From positions 310,001 to 374,000 of the forward strand of contig JADJQX010000006.1 of the NCBI GenBank assembly GCA_016712525.1: a DNA stretch of 64,000 nt, given 5' to 3'. Of this stretch, positions 18,098 to 27,521 are shown piece by piece; position 1 is the first letter of the stretch, and every line of letters starts with the position of its first letter. This DNA comes from Myxococcales bacterium. Its GTDB lineage: Bacteria; Myxococcota_A; Polyangia; Polyangiales; Polyangiaceae. The position numbers and the translations under genes were made by a program. The notes under the pieces are model-generated. The model saw only the letters and a list, made by a program, of their open reading frames with translations, was not told the origin of the DNA and searched no databases.

Positions 18098-20171
18098 ATG
18101 CTGCACGCCTCTCTTCGTCGCGCCATCGCCCTCTCGCTCACCCTCGGTGCCGGCTACGTGGCCTCCACGGGGCTCGCCGGTTGCGGTGACGAGGTCGCCA
18201 ACAACAAAGACTTCGGGTCGCCCCCCGACGCGGCGATCTTCAACCCGAACCCGAACACCGGCGGCGACGGGTACGGCTCGGGCGGCAACAACGGCGGGCC
18301 GCCCGTGTGCCCCGACGATTTCAAGGCGTGCCCCCACACGTTCACGTACCCGGCCGGCAACGAGACGTCCGTCGAGGTGCGTGGCGACTTCGGCGGCCCC
18401 GACACGTGGCAGGCCGGCGTGCCGATGGTCAAGAACGGCGCCAAGTGGGAGGCGAACGTCAAGGTCCCGTTCGGCAAGCCCGTCCAGTTCAAGTTCTTCG
18501 TCAACGGCGCCGAGTGGAAACACGACCCCGCGCAGCCGTTCGTCACCGACGCGAACCAGAACACGAACAACACGTTCGCCGGAAAGACGTGCGAGCCCTT
18601 CTCGTGCGAAGAGCCCGGCGCCGTGGCCCCTGGTGTGTTCGACTGGCGCGACTCGGTCATTTACTTCACGTTCGTCGACCGCTTCTTCGACGGCAACGCG
18701 GCGAACAACTGCAACGTCGCGGGCGTGAGCGGGCCTATCGCCAACTACCAAGGCGGCGACTGGGCCGGCATCAAGCAGAAGATCGAAGCGGGCTACTTCA
18801 CCGACCTCGGCGTGAACACGCTCTGGCTCACGGTGCCGCTCAACAACACGAACAAATTCGGCCGCGGCGTGGGCGGTGATACGCGCAACTACTCGGGGTT
18901 CCACGGGTACTGGCCCCAGATCGACGACCCGACGAACCCGGGTAACCTCTCGCCCGAGACGTGTTTCGGCACGATGCAGGAGCTCAAGGATCTCGTCGCC
19001 GCGGCGCACGCCAAGGGCATCAAGATCCTCTACGACTACGCGATGGTGCACGTGCACTCGGACAGCGGCATCTTCCAGCAGCGTCCGCAGTGGTTCTGGC
19101 CGAACGACAACGGGCGCGGCGGCAACTGCCTCTGCGGGCAGGGCTGCTCGTGGGACACGCTCCCCGATCGCGAGCGCTGCTGGTTCACCGACTACCTCCC
19201 GCACTGGAACTACACGAACGCCGAGGCGCGAAACTACTCGGTCACGAACGCCGTGGAGTGGGCGAAACAGACGGGGATCGACGGCTTCCGCGCCGACGCC
19301 ATCAAACACGTCGACATCTCGTGGCTCACGCAGCTGAGGGCCCAGATAAAGACCGAGATCACCTCGAAGCAGACGCCGCCCCAGCGCTTCTACATGGTGG
19401 GGGAGACGTACGACTTCGGCAATCGCGACGTGCTGAAGCAGTACATCGACCCGAACACCAAGCTCGATGGGCAGTTCGACTTCCCGCTCCGAAAGAACAT
19501 CCTCGAGGCGGTGGTCATGCGCCGTTACCAGGGCATGAGCGACCTCGCTGCGTTCATGAACGGGAACGACTACTACTACGGCGGAAACGCCATCATGAGC
19601 ACCTTCATCGGCAACCATGACTTGCCGCGCATCATCCACCTCGCGGCCAATAACCGCCTCTGGGGGGACGATCAGGGCGCCGACGGCAAGGACCGCGCGT
19701 GGCAGAACCAGCCCACGATCCCGCAGGAGCGCGAGGCGTTCGAGCGCATCGCGAACGCGTTCGCCGTGATCTTCACGAACCGCGGCGCGCCGCTCCTCTA
19801 CTACGGAGACGAGATCGGCCTCCCCGGCGCGGGTGACCCCGACAACCGCCGCTTCATGCAGTGGACGGGCCTCGACGCGAACCAGACGTGGCTCCGGGAT
19901 CGCACGAAGAAGCTGCTCGACATCCGCGCGAAGCACCCGGCCACGCGCCGCGGCGTGCGCTCGACGATCTCGGCCGACGCCGACACGTGGGTCTACTCGC
20001 GTACGACGGCGGGCGACACGGTCTACGTCGCCATCAACCGCTCCGACGCGGACAAGACCGTGAGCGGCCTCCCGGGCGGTGCGCTCGACGAGCTCGTCAC
20101 GGGCACTACGGCGAACGGGCCGACGGTCACGATTCCCGCCGCGCCAGACGCGCATCTTCTTCAAGAAGTAA
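18098..20171 (+). CDS. alpha-amylase-family (GH13) lipoprotein, 3' end frameshifted
   Basis: About 690 residues. The ATG at 18098 starts a signal peptide with lipobox LAGC. A linker rich in Asn/Gly follows, then a CBM20/48-like starch module (VEVRGDFGGPDTW ... FKFFVNGAEW). The barrel has the GH13 residues Asp400 (DGFRADAIKHV), Glu436 (VGETYD) and Asp508 (GNHDLPR). A Cys-rich insertion, GNCLCGQGCSWD...RCWF, matches the paralogue at 10215. As written, the frame misses its stop and runs on to 21217. Shifting one frame near 20150 gives a natural C-terminus RIFFKK followed by TAA at 20169-20171, right before a hairpin. A 2-bp loss in the CGCG run at about 20149-20153 explains this. Confidence 0.85.
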
Positions 20172-20188
20172 CACGCCCCCACCCGAAC

Positions 20189-20224
20189 GGGCCGGCCCGC
20201 CTCGTCACGAGGGCGCGCCGGCCC
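20189..20224 (+). terminator. terminator-like hairpin after the amylase gene
   Basis: GGGCCGGC (20189-20196) pairs perfectly with GCCGGCCC (20217-20224). CTCGT/ACGAG closes the inner loop, and TTCGTGTTTCG follows. It lies just after the out-of-frame TAA at 20169, as expected for the true end of the amylase gene, yet the uncorrected frame reads through it. Confidence 0.65.
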
Positions 20225-20317
20225 TTCGTGTTTCGTGGGGAGTGCGTGGCCGAATCGGATCGATCCATGGCACGTCAGGGCCTTTTCGGTCACGTCGCGG
20301 CGGGCCATGGTGAGGGT

Positions 20318-21217
20318 ATGCCTTCACGCCGCGCTCTCGTGCTCCTCGTGCTCCTCGTCTCGCTCGTGTTCGTCGGGTGCTCGCCGCGGCCGTCGTCGCC
20401 GACCCGGGCGCGCGCGGCGGTTACGGAGATCACCTCGATCCCCTGGGGCTTCTCGACCCAGAGCTACTTCCTCGAGGGCCCGACGGGGCTCGTCGCCATC
20501 GACACCCAGTTCTTGCCGAGCGAGGCCGAGCGCATGATCGCGATCGCCGAGGCACGCACCCACAAGAAGGTCGAGCTCGCGATCGTGCTCCACGCGAACC
20601 CCGACAAATTCAACGGGACGGCCACGTTCCAACGGCACGGCGCGCGGGTCGTCACGTCGGCGGCGGTCGCGCGGCTCATCCCCGAGGTGCACGAGAAGCG
20701 GCTCCGTGCCTTCTACGACAGGTACGCCCCGGACTACCCGAAGGAGGCGCCGAGGCCCGAGATCTTGCCCGAGGGCACGAAGGAGCTTCGGGCCGCGGGG
20801 CTCACGTTGAAGCTCCACGAGATGGGTGCAGGATGCAGCGAAGCGCACCTTGTCGTGGAGTGGGAGGGGCACGCCTTCGTCGGGGATCTCGTGGCGAACC
20901 GCGCGCACGCGTGGCTCGAGATCGGCGAGACGCCGGAGTGGCACGCGCGCCTCGACGAGATCGCGTCCCTGCGGCCGCGGTACGTGCACCCGGGCCGCGG
21001 CACGACGGGCGGCCCCGAGCTCCTCGCGAAGCAGCACGACTACCTGCGCGCCGTCGAGCGAGCCGTCGCCTCGGAAGGGCCGAAGCTCCCCCGCGACGAC
21101 GCTGCCGTGGACCGGGCCAAGGCCACGATCGTGGCGGCGTATCCCGATTATGCGTATCCCGTATTCTTGGATATCGGGCTCCCCGCCGAGTGGGAGCGAA
21201 TGGCAAGGACGAGGTGA
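20318..21217 (+). CDS. metallo-beta-lactamase-fold lipoprotein with altered metal motif
   Basis: 299 residues from the ATG at 20318, which begins a fresh signal peptide with lipobox VFVGC. The MBL fold is suggested by IDTQFLPSEAERM, then LHANPDKFNG in the place of HxHxDHxxG, GCSEAHLVVEWEGHAFVGDL and YVHPGRGTTGG. In the metal motif His92 and Asp96 are present, but the second His is Asn94 and the DH histidine is Lys97, so zinc site 1 is incomplete or uses other ligands. The same frame is continuous with the upstream amylase because of the apparent frameshift, but the own start, signal peptide and intervening hairpin argue for a separate gene. Substrate unknown. It is convergent, four bases from the next stop. 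Confidence 0.8.
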   Translation: MPSRRALVLLVLLVSLVFVGCSPRPSSPTRARAAVTEITSIPWGFSTQSYFLEGPTGLVAIDTQFLPSEAERMIAIAEARTHKKVELAIVLHANPDKFNGTATFQRHGARVVTSAAVARLIPEVHEKRLRAFYDRYAPDYPKEAPRPEILPEGTKELRAAGLTLKLHEMGAGCSEAHLVVEWEGHAFVGDLVANRAHAWLEIGETPEWHARLDEIASLRPRYVHPGRGTTGGPELLAKQHDYLRAVERAVASEGPKLPRDDAAVDRAKATIVAAYPDYAYPVFLDIGLPAEWERMARTR

Positions 21218-21220
21218 GCG

Positions 21221-23317
21221 TCAGAAGACGCCGACGAGCTGGAGCCTCGGGCCGTGGAAGAGATCGAACGCGCCGAAGTCGACCTTTTTGCCCACTTGGT
21301 AGGTGGTGCCGTCGACGGTCTCGGTGGCGCGGATCTCGCTGAGCACGGTCTGGTAGATGCCTTCGCCGTGGTACTGCGCCTCCACGAGCACGCGGAACCG
21401 AGAGCGCGGCGTGGTGAGCCTGATGCGCGCGCCGAGGCCGAGCGAGCCGTTCAGCACGAGGGCCGTAGGCTTCTCGACGTTCCCGTTGGCGAAGGTGTAC
21501 GCGAGGGGGCCGGCGCCGCCGTAGATGCCCACGTCGCCGAAGAGGGAGACGCGCCGCGCCTCGCCCTGGCCGAAGCGGAACGTGCCGCCGCCCATGTAGC
21601 TCTCGGTGGTGATCTTCTGCGCGAGGCTCTCGCGATCGAAGCGGAAGTTTTGGCCCTCGGAGCCCGGGGGGTTCACGTCGCGGAGCTCGTAGACGATGCG
21701 CGGCATTCGGTAATTCATGTACCGAAAGCCCACGATCACCTCCTCGATCCAATAACGGCCGATGGTCTCGGGGGGGAGGAGGAACGCGACGTCGTAGGCG
21801 ATGTCGAGCTGGGTGTACGCGAGCTGGAGCCGTGCCTTGCCCACTTGGCCGCGGTCGGCGCCCGTGACCGGGTCGACGGCGACCTCGGTGACCTCGCCGC
21901 TCGTGAACGTCGCGTTCTTGTAGCGTGTTCGCACGCCCAAGAGGCCCGCGCCGATGTCGACCACTTCGCTCGCGAAGCCCGAGAGGCCGAGGCGCTCGCC
22001 CAAAGAGCCGGAGGTCTGGATGTCGCCGCCGGCGCCGAAGAGGCGGTCCGTGGTGAAGGCGCCGCCGAGGGTCGCCGCGTTCTTCACGTGGATCCAGTCG
22101 TAGGCGAGCTGGACGCGCCCGCCCACCATGGCGACGGGGCTCACGTCGTAGGCGAGCCTGCGGGTGCGACCCGTGTAATCTCCACTGATTCCGCCGGCGC
22201 CGAGCTGGTTGTAGAAGACGATCTCGCCGTCGAGCTTGGCGTGGCCGCGGAACGAGTCCCACTTGATGCTGGCGACCTGATCGACGAGGCTCTCGCGGTA
22301 GAGAAAGCCCGGTGTTTTGCCTTGGGAGACGCGCAGAGAGGCGCCGAGGGCCTCGTTCGCGCGCTCGAGCCAGGCCTCGTCGCCCGTGCCGCGGAGCTCG
22401 ACGAACGCCATGCGCGCCGGGATCTCCTCGAGCCCGAGCTCACGCGCCTCGCCGCCGCGGTTCGTCGAGAAGAGGTCGCGCTGGGCGCTCTCGACGGCCT
22501 GGGCCGACTGCTTGACCACGACCGACACGATGGCGAGCGACTCGAGCGTCGAACGCAGAGCGACCGAGAGCACGGCGAGGCCGTCGCGGGCGATGCGGTC
22601 GCGAACGGGGTCCGAGAGGTCGGCGCGGGCGAGCCCCTCGAACACGGCCCCGAGCGCTCCCGCGGCGGTGGCGCGTGCGGCCTCGGCGCGGGCGAGCTCG
22701 GCGCGCGCGGAGACGAGCTCCGGGGGCTCGGCCGGCACCTCGGGCGGCATGCGCACCTTGCGCGCACGAAGATCGGCGAGGGTGCGTGCGAGGTTCGTGC
22801 GGCGCTCGGCCACCGCCGCGAGAGAAGCCTCGTACGCCACGAACGCTGCGGAGATGTCCGCCTTCTCGGGCAAGAGGGAGGCGAGCGCGTCGAGCACGGA
22901 GGGGTGCGTCGGCTCGAATTTGCGCGGGTTTTTCGCGCCGACACGGACCTTGTCGAGGTGGAGGCGGTAGAGCGTAGCGACCGGGATCTCGTGCTCGCCG
23001 TCGACGTAGGTGGGGCTCGCCTGCGCTTCACGGCGCGCGCGCTCGGCGACCTCTCCCGCCATGCCGATCGACTCGATCCATGCGTCGCCCGGGGCGTAGG
23101 GCGTCTTCGTGAGGAGCTCGACCCACGAGGCGCGGAGCTTCTCGATGTCGGCCGCGCGGTCGCGCACCACGTCCGCGACGGGCGGCTCGTTGGCGAACGC
23201 CTTGTCCGCGCGCACGTTGAACGTGCTCGGAAAACAGCCCACCGAGAGGCTCGCGGCGGCGACCGCCAGCGCGGCGAGGGCGCGTGCTCTCACGGGGGGC
23301 GCGCTCTTTTCGTGCAC
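21221..23317 (-). CDS. large exported protein, probable outer-membrane barrel with helical N-terminal domain
   Basis: About 698 residues. GTG codons at 23317 or 23293 precede a hydrophobic stretch ending in lipobox LSVGC. Residues about 30-300 are Ala/Glu/Arg-rich and helical, probably coiled coil (for example ARAELARAEAARATAAGA). The rest looks like amphipathic beta strands with aromatic girdles (RVQLAYDWIHVK, RLQLAYTQLDIAYDV, GFRYMNYRMPRIVYEL) ending in RLQLVGVF, whose terminal Phe fits outer-membrane insertion. I recognise no family. No obvious ribosome-binding site fixes the start. A TolC-like efflux role is conceivable from the helix-plus-barrel layout but is not supported by motifs. Confidence 0.72.
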   Translation of the reverse strand: MHEKSAPPVRARALAALAVAAASLSVGCFPSTFNVRADKAFANEPPVADVVRDRAADIEKLRASWVELLTKTPYAPGDAWIESIGMAGEVAERARREAQASPTYVDGEHEIPVATLYRLHLDKVRVGAKNPRKFEPTHPSVLDALASLLPEKADISAAFVAYEASLAAVAERRTNLARTLADLRARKVRMPPEVPAEPPELVSARAELARAEAARATAAGALGAVFEGLARADLSDPVRDRIARDGLAVLSVALRSTLESLAIVSVVVKQSAQAVESAQRDLFSTNRGGEARELGLEEIPARMAFVELRGTGDEAWLERANEALGASLRVSQGKTPGFLYRESLVDQVASIKWDSFRGHAKLDGEIVFYNQLGAGGISGDYTGRTRRLAYDVSPVAMVGGRVQLAYDWIHVKNAATLGGAFTTDRLFGAGGDIQTSGSLGERLGLSGFASEVVDIGAGLLGVRTRYKNATFTSGEVTEVAVDPVTGADRGQVGKARLQLAYTQLDIAYDVAFLLPPETIGRYWIEEVIVGFRYMNYRMPRIVYELRDVNPPGSEGQNFRFDRESLAQKITTESYMGGGTFRFGQGEARRVSLFGDVGIYGGAGPLAYTFANGNVEKPTALVLNGSLGLGARIRLTTPRSRFRVLVEAQYHGEGIYQTVLSEIRATETVDGTTYQVGKKVDFGAFDLFHGPRLQLVGVF

Positions 23318-23428
23318 GGGGGGCGTCACACCGACTCTTTTGAGGGAACGGAGCGTCGGCGTCAAACGCGGAGGCCTCGAACGGGGCCCGGTATGCCTCG
23401 GCGGCAAACCTCGGAGGGGCGAGGCGTG

Positions 23429-24358
23429 CTACCCCACGCGGCGTGCGAGGCGTGCGATGGCCTCGGGCCTCGCGGCGTCCTCGAAGAGCTGCGGGAGGAA
23501 CGAGGGGCTCACAGGGAGCTCGGCCGAGAGCCGCGCGAGGCACTCGGCCTGGACACGCTCACGCGCCGACCGCATGGCGCCGATCTGGATGGCGGCCTCG
23601 TCCGGCGTGGTGGGGGTGGCGCCGGGGCCCATGCCGGTGCCCTCGAGCGCGGCGCGCTCTTCGCGGGAGAAGAGGGGAGGCAGCACGCAGTTGACGACCA
23701 CCTTGCCGATGGGGAGCTTGAGCTCGCTCTGGATGGCCGCCGCGAGCTCGATCGTCTCTTGGGTGGGCATGGCCTCGGGGAGCGTCACGAGCACGACGGC
23801 GCAGGTCTTTGCGTCTTGGAAGAGCACCCAGGCCTTCTCGGCGTCGCGGCGGAGGATGCCGGGCGGCGCGACGTCGAGGATGACCTTGGGCACGCGGAGC
23901 ATGTCGAGGCCGTGGCCGGTGGCCGGCGCGTCGAGGATGACGACGTCGTATTTGGGGCTCCCGTCGTCGCGCTTCTCGGTGGTGTGCCACCAGGCTTTGC
24001 CGAGCATGGCCCACTCGTGCATGCCGGGCACGGCGGCGAAGAACGAACGAACGTATTTGTTGTCGAAGAGGAGCGCGTAGAGCGCCTTGGAGTTCAGGGT
24101 CATCATCCCGTACTCCTCCATGGCGGTCTCGGGCGTCATGTTGACGGCCCACACGTTGGGCGCCACGTTCATGGGCTCGGACCCGATGAGGTCGGATCCG
24201 AACATGGCGGATAGGCGCTCCTTGGCGTTGCACATGGCCACGAGCACGCGCTTGCCCTTGTGGGCGATCGCGAGGGCCTCGGCCGCGCACACGGTCGTCT
24301 TCCCGACGCCGCCTTTTCCGGTCACGATGAGAAATCGCCGTGTTTCGAGGCCCGACAT
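23429..24358 (-). CDS. ArsA/Get3-type (SIMIBI) ATPase
   Basis: 309 residues. The deviant Walker A motif GKGGVGKTT (residues 14-22) and ILDAPATGHGLDML (switch and Walker B region) are those of the ArsA/Get3 group. The intermolecular Cys pair of Get3 is not evident, and there is no duplicated domain as in ArsA of arsenic operons. In Myxococcota such single-domain copies occur widely without arsenite genes nearby; none is seen here. Proposed roles include tail-anchored or membrane-protein handling, but this one is uncharacterised. It starts about 75 bp from the divergent RNase J gene. Confidence 0.85.
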   Translation of the reverse strand: MSGLETRRFLIVTGKGGVGKTTVCAAEALAIAHKGKRVLVAMCNAKERLSAMFGSDLIGSEPMNVAPNVWAVNMTPETAMEEYGMMTLNSKALYALLFDNKYVRSFFAAVPGMHEWAMLGKAWWHTTEKRDDGSPKYDVVILDAPATGHGLDMLRVPKVILDVAPPGILRRDAEKAWVLFQDAKTCAVVLVTLPEAMPTQETIELAAAIQSELKLPIGKVVVNCVLPPLFSREERAALEGTGMGPGATPTTPDEAAIQIGAMRSARERVQAECLARLSAELPVSPSFLPQLFEDAARPEAIARLARRVG

Positions 24359-24434
24359 GCGCTAGGTCCTTCGTACCAACTTCTTCGCGCGAAAAACAGG
24401 CATTTTCCGCGCACTTTTCCCGAAGGTAGCCCTT

Positions 24435-26069
24435 TTGAGCCCATCGTCCGACGTTCGCATCGTGCCCTTGGGGGGGCTCGGCGAGGTGGGCATGAACTGT
24501 CTCGCGTTCGTTCACGCGGGGCGCGCCATCGTGGTCGACTGCGGCGTGACGTTCGACGAGGCCGAGCTCGGCGTCGACGTGGTGCATGCCGACTTCGCCT
24601 TCTTGGACGAGATGCCTTTGGCCGGCGTCGTCGTCACGCATGGGCACGAGGACCACATCGGGGCCATCCCGTACCTCTTGAAGCGCTTCGACGTGCCCGT
24701 GTACGGGCCGCCGTACGCGCTCGCGCTCGTTCGCGAGAAGCTCAAGGAGCACGAGGTGCTCGGCCACGCGCGCCTCGTCGAGGTGGGGACACGCGAGCCC
24801 TACCGCGTGGGTCCGTTCGAGATCGAGCACTTCCGGGTCACGCACTCGATCGCCGACGCGACGGCCATCGCCATTCGTACGGCGCGCGGCACCATCGTCC
24901 ACACGGGGGATTTCAAGTTCGACGACGACCCGCCGGACGGCGAGCACTTCGACGAAGAGGGGCTCCGCGCGGTGGGCGACGCGGGCGTCGAGCTCCTCCT
25001 GAGCGACTCGACCAACGCCGAGACGGAGGGCTCGTCGGGGAGCGAGAGCATCGTCGGTGCCGCGCTCGAGAGGCTCGTCGCCGAGACGGAGGGGGCCGTG
25101 GTCGTGGGGCTCTTCGCCTCGAACGCGCACAGGCTCCGGCTCCTCGGAGAGATCGCGCGGCGCACCCACCGGCGCATCGTGCTGCTCGGTCGCAGCATGC
25201 GCACGCACACACGCGTCGCGCGCGACGCCGGGTACCTCGACTGGGGCCCCGAGGCGACGTTCCCCGTGGAGCGCCTGCGGGAGCTTCCGCGCCGCTCGGT
25301 GCTCGCGCTCGCGACCGGCACGCAGGGCGAGGAGATGGCCGCGCTCGGGAAGCTCTCACGCGACGAAGTGCCCGGATTCGCTCTGGAATCGGGGGATGCC
25401 GTCGTGTTCTCGAGCCGCGTCATCCCGGGCCACGAGCCCGAGGTGTACGCCTTGAAGAGCGCGCTGCTCCGTCGGGGCATCACGCTGCACACGCACAGGA
25501 CCGCGCGTGATCTCCACGTGAGCGGGCACGCCTACCGCGACGAGCAGCGCCGCATGATCGAGCTCGTCCGGCCGCGCGCGTTCATTCCCTTGCATGGTAC
25601 ACGCGTCCAGCTCGACCGGCACCGCGCGCTCGCGGTCGCGGCCGGGGTCGGTCACACGGAGCTGCTCGAGAACGGCGAGACGGCGTGGCTCGGCGAGGGC
25701 GGGCTCCGGCGCGGCGAGAGCGTGCGCGCGGGGCGGGTGCGGGTCTATGCGCACGCCGAGGTGACCTCGGCCACGGTGGCGGATCGCAAGGCGCTCGCGT
25801 CGTCGGGCGTCGTCGCGGTCACGGTGCTGGTCGACGAGCGCGGGGCCCTCGCGCGGCCTCCCGCGGTCGTGGCGCGTGGGGTCGTCGATCCGGGCCACCC
25901 GGGTTTCCTGCGGGACGTGGGGCGCGAGATCGAGGTGGCGCTCGCGGCGCTCGGCCCTCCGCACACGGACGAGCGCATCGCGGAGACGGTCCGCCTCGCT
26001 GCCCGCCGCGTCGCCGCCAAGGTCATGGGGCGAAGGCCCGTGGTGCTCGCGACCGTCCTGCGGGTGTGA
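24435..26069 (+). CDS. rnj: ribonuclease J
   Basis: 544 residues, TTG start preceded by GAAGGTAG. It is an MBL/beta-CASP ribonuclease with endo- and 5'-3' exonuclease activity in mRNA decay and rRNA processing. The motifs are complete: THGHEDHIG (His69, His71, Asp73, His74), HTGDFKFD, LLSDSTNAE (beta-CASP motif A), HVSGHA and PLHGT. The C-terminal ~100 residues match the extra domain of RNase J. Length is typical. It is convergent with the gene ending at 26096. Confidence 0.93.
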   Translation: MSPSSDVRIVPLGGLGEVGMNCLAFVHAGRAIVVDCGVTFDEAELGVDVVHADFAFLDEMPLAGVVVTHGHEDHIGAIPYLLKRFDVPVYGPPYALALVREKLKEHEVLGHARLVEVGTREPYRVGPFEIEHFRVTHSIADATAIAIRTARGTIVHTGDFKFDDDPPDGEHFDEEGLRAVGDAGVELLLSDSTNAETEGSSGSESIVGAALERLVAETEGAVVVGLFASNAHRLRLLGEIARRTHRRIVLLGRSMRTHTRVARDAGYLDWGPEATFPVERLRELPRRSVLALATGTQGEEMAALGKLSRDEVPGFALESGDAVVFSSRVIPGHEPEVYALKSALLRRGITLHTHRTARDLHVSGHAYRDEQRRMIELVRPRAFIPLHGTRVQLDRHRALAVAAGVGHTELLENGETAWLGEGGLRRGESVRAGRVRVYAHAEVTSATVADRKALASSGVVAVTVLVDERGALARPPAVVARGVVDPGHPGFLRDVGREIEVALAALGPPHTDERIAETVRLAARRVAAKVMGRRPVVLATVLRV

Positions 26070-26095
26070 GGGGAAGGGGAGAGGGCCAGAATCCT

Positions 26096-26731
26096 TCACC
26101 CCACCCGATGCCCGTCCCCTCCCGAGAGCAAGAAGGCCGCGACGATCGCGAGCACCAAGAGCCCGACCGCGACGACGACCGCGATGCGCGCGCCCCCGCC
26201 GGTCTTGGGCGCGGCGCCGACGTGGCTCGCGAGGGCGGCGATGGGCGGGGGGGCCTCGTCTCCCTTGTCGGCCAGGAAGACGCTGGCGGCGCGCGTGAGG
26301 CACGCGTCGAGTGACGCGTCGGGGGACTCGTCCATGCGAATGCGCATCGACGACTCACCCTCGACACGCCACTCGGCCATGATGACCCGGAGGGGCTCTC
26401 CCGGCTCGGAGATGCCCTTCTCGAAGACGTAGGAGCGGAGGCGCGTCGTGCCCTGTTTGCGCGCGAGCACGGCGAAATACGGCTCTCCGGGGCCCGCGGG
26501 CTCGGGGAAGTAGACCGCGAGCATCTCGACCCCGTCGCGCACGTGCACGGCCTTGCCCTGGACCACGCCCTCGACCCCGACGCCGCGCACCGGCACGCCG
26601 AGCACACTGCCGATCATCGCGAAGAAGGTGGACCAGTCGGGCCCGGAGAGCATGCGGAAGAGCGTCTCGGGCTCTTTTGCGGCCTTCGAGGGGAGGAGCT
26701 TGTGGGCGATGAGGTAGTAGGGCGTCGACAC
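26096..26731 (-). CDS. C-terminally membrane-anchored protein of unknown function
   Basis: About 211 residues from the GTG at 26731, where the product starts STPYYLIAHKLLPSK; a GTG at 26827 would add 32 less protein-like residues. It is mainly soluble, with a DxSLDACL-type helix and a single hydrophobic helix near the end (IAVVVAVGLLVLAIVAAFLL) followed by a short polar tail, so it is tail-anchored with the bulk in the cytoplasm. No family is recognised. It sits 108 bp (or 12 bp with the longer start) after the cyclophilin gene in the same direction. An ArsA/Get3-type ATPase nearby at 23429 is a coincidence worth noting for a tail-anchored protein. Confidence 0.7.
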   Translation of the reverse strand: MSTPYYLIAHKLLPSKAAKEPETLFRMLSGPDWSTFFAMIGSVLGVPVRGVGVEGVVQGKAVHVRDGVEMLAVYFPEPAGPGEPYFAVLARKQGTTRLRSYVFEKGISEPGEPLRVIMAEWRVEGESSMRIRMDESPDASLDACLTRAASVFLADKGDEAPPPIAALASHVGAAPKTGGGARIAVVVAVGLLVLAIVAAFLLSGGDGHRVG

Positions 26732-26839
26732 CCGCGTGAGCGTACGAGCGCGCGCCTCGTGACGGAAGCCCTCGCACGAAAAGGAACGAGCGCCGAGCCC
26801 CCGGAGGAGCGCGGCGCTCGCCTTCACGCGCGGATCGAG

Positions 26840-27412
26840 TCAGGCCGTGGGGACGGTCTCGCTGCGGAAGATCTCGACCTTCTGGAGGACGACGTCTTTC
26901 ATGGGGCGGTCGCGGGGGCCCGTCGGCGTGTTGGTGATCTTGGGGATGATGTCGTTGCCGAGGAACACCTGGCCGAACACCGAGTGCCGATTGTCGAGGT
27001 GCGGAGTGGCCACTTCGCAGATGAAGAACTGCGAGCCGTTCGTGTTGGGGCCCGAGTTCGCCATCGAGAGGATGCCGGAGCCCGTGTGGCGGAGCTCGGG
27101 GTGGAACTCGTCCGCGAAGCGGTAGCCGGGGTTGCCGGTGCCTTGGCCGATGGGGCAGCCGCCCTGGATCATGAACTTGGGGATCACGCGGTGGAAGATG
27201 AGACCGTCGTAGTAGGGGCGCTTCGTGGGCTTGCCGGTCTTCGGGTCTTGGAACTCTTGCGTGCCCATGGCGAGGCCGACGAAGTTCTTCACCGTGTTGG
27301 GCGCGCGGTGCTCCTCGAGGCGCGCGACCATGGTGCCCATCGACGTGACGAAGCGGGCGTAGAGCTGGCCTTGGCCGGGGACTTCGATGGGCGGAAACGC
27401 TGCAGCTACCAT
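26840..27412 (-). CDS. cyclophilin-type peptidyl-prolyl cis-trans isomerase
   Basis: 190 residues with no signal peptide, so cytoplasmic. The cyclophilin active site is intact: FHRVIPKFMIQGG (catalytic Arg and Phe) and GPNTNGSQFFI, with LDNRHSVFGQV near the C-terminus. The product accelerates proline isomerisation during protein folding. Length and motifs are typical of bacterial PpiB-like enzymes. It is divergent from the thioredoxin-like gene at 27522. Confidence 0.93.
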   Translation of the reverse strand: MVAAAFPPIEVPGQGQLYARFVTSMGTMVARLEEHRAPNTVKNFVGLAMGTQEFQDPKTGKPTKRPYYDGLIFHRVIPKFMIQGGCPIGQGTGNPGYRFADEFHPELRHTGSGILSMANSGPNTNGSQFFICEVATPHLDNRHSVFGQVFLGNDIIPKITNTPTGPRDRPMKDVVLQKVEIFRSETVPTA

Positions 27413-27521
27413 GGGTCTCTCCTCTGTCTTTCGCGGGCCTCTCGGGACCCGCGCCGGGGAGGCTACACGATGCTCCCGCCGCCGCGGCGCCTTTTGCGTA
27501 CGCCTGCGCTACGCTCGGAGG

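Noticed and set aside
18062..21217. A natural amylase-MBL fusion protein
   Set aside because: The shifted frame gives a normal amylase end, a hairpin follows, and the MBL part has its own start and lipoprotein signal, so a frameshift is the simpler reading.
23429..24358. Arsenical pump ATPase in an ars operon
   Set aside because: Only one ATPase domain is present and no arsB, arsC, arsD or arsR lies nearby.
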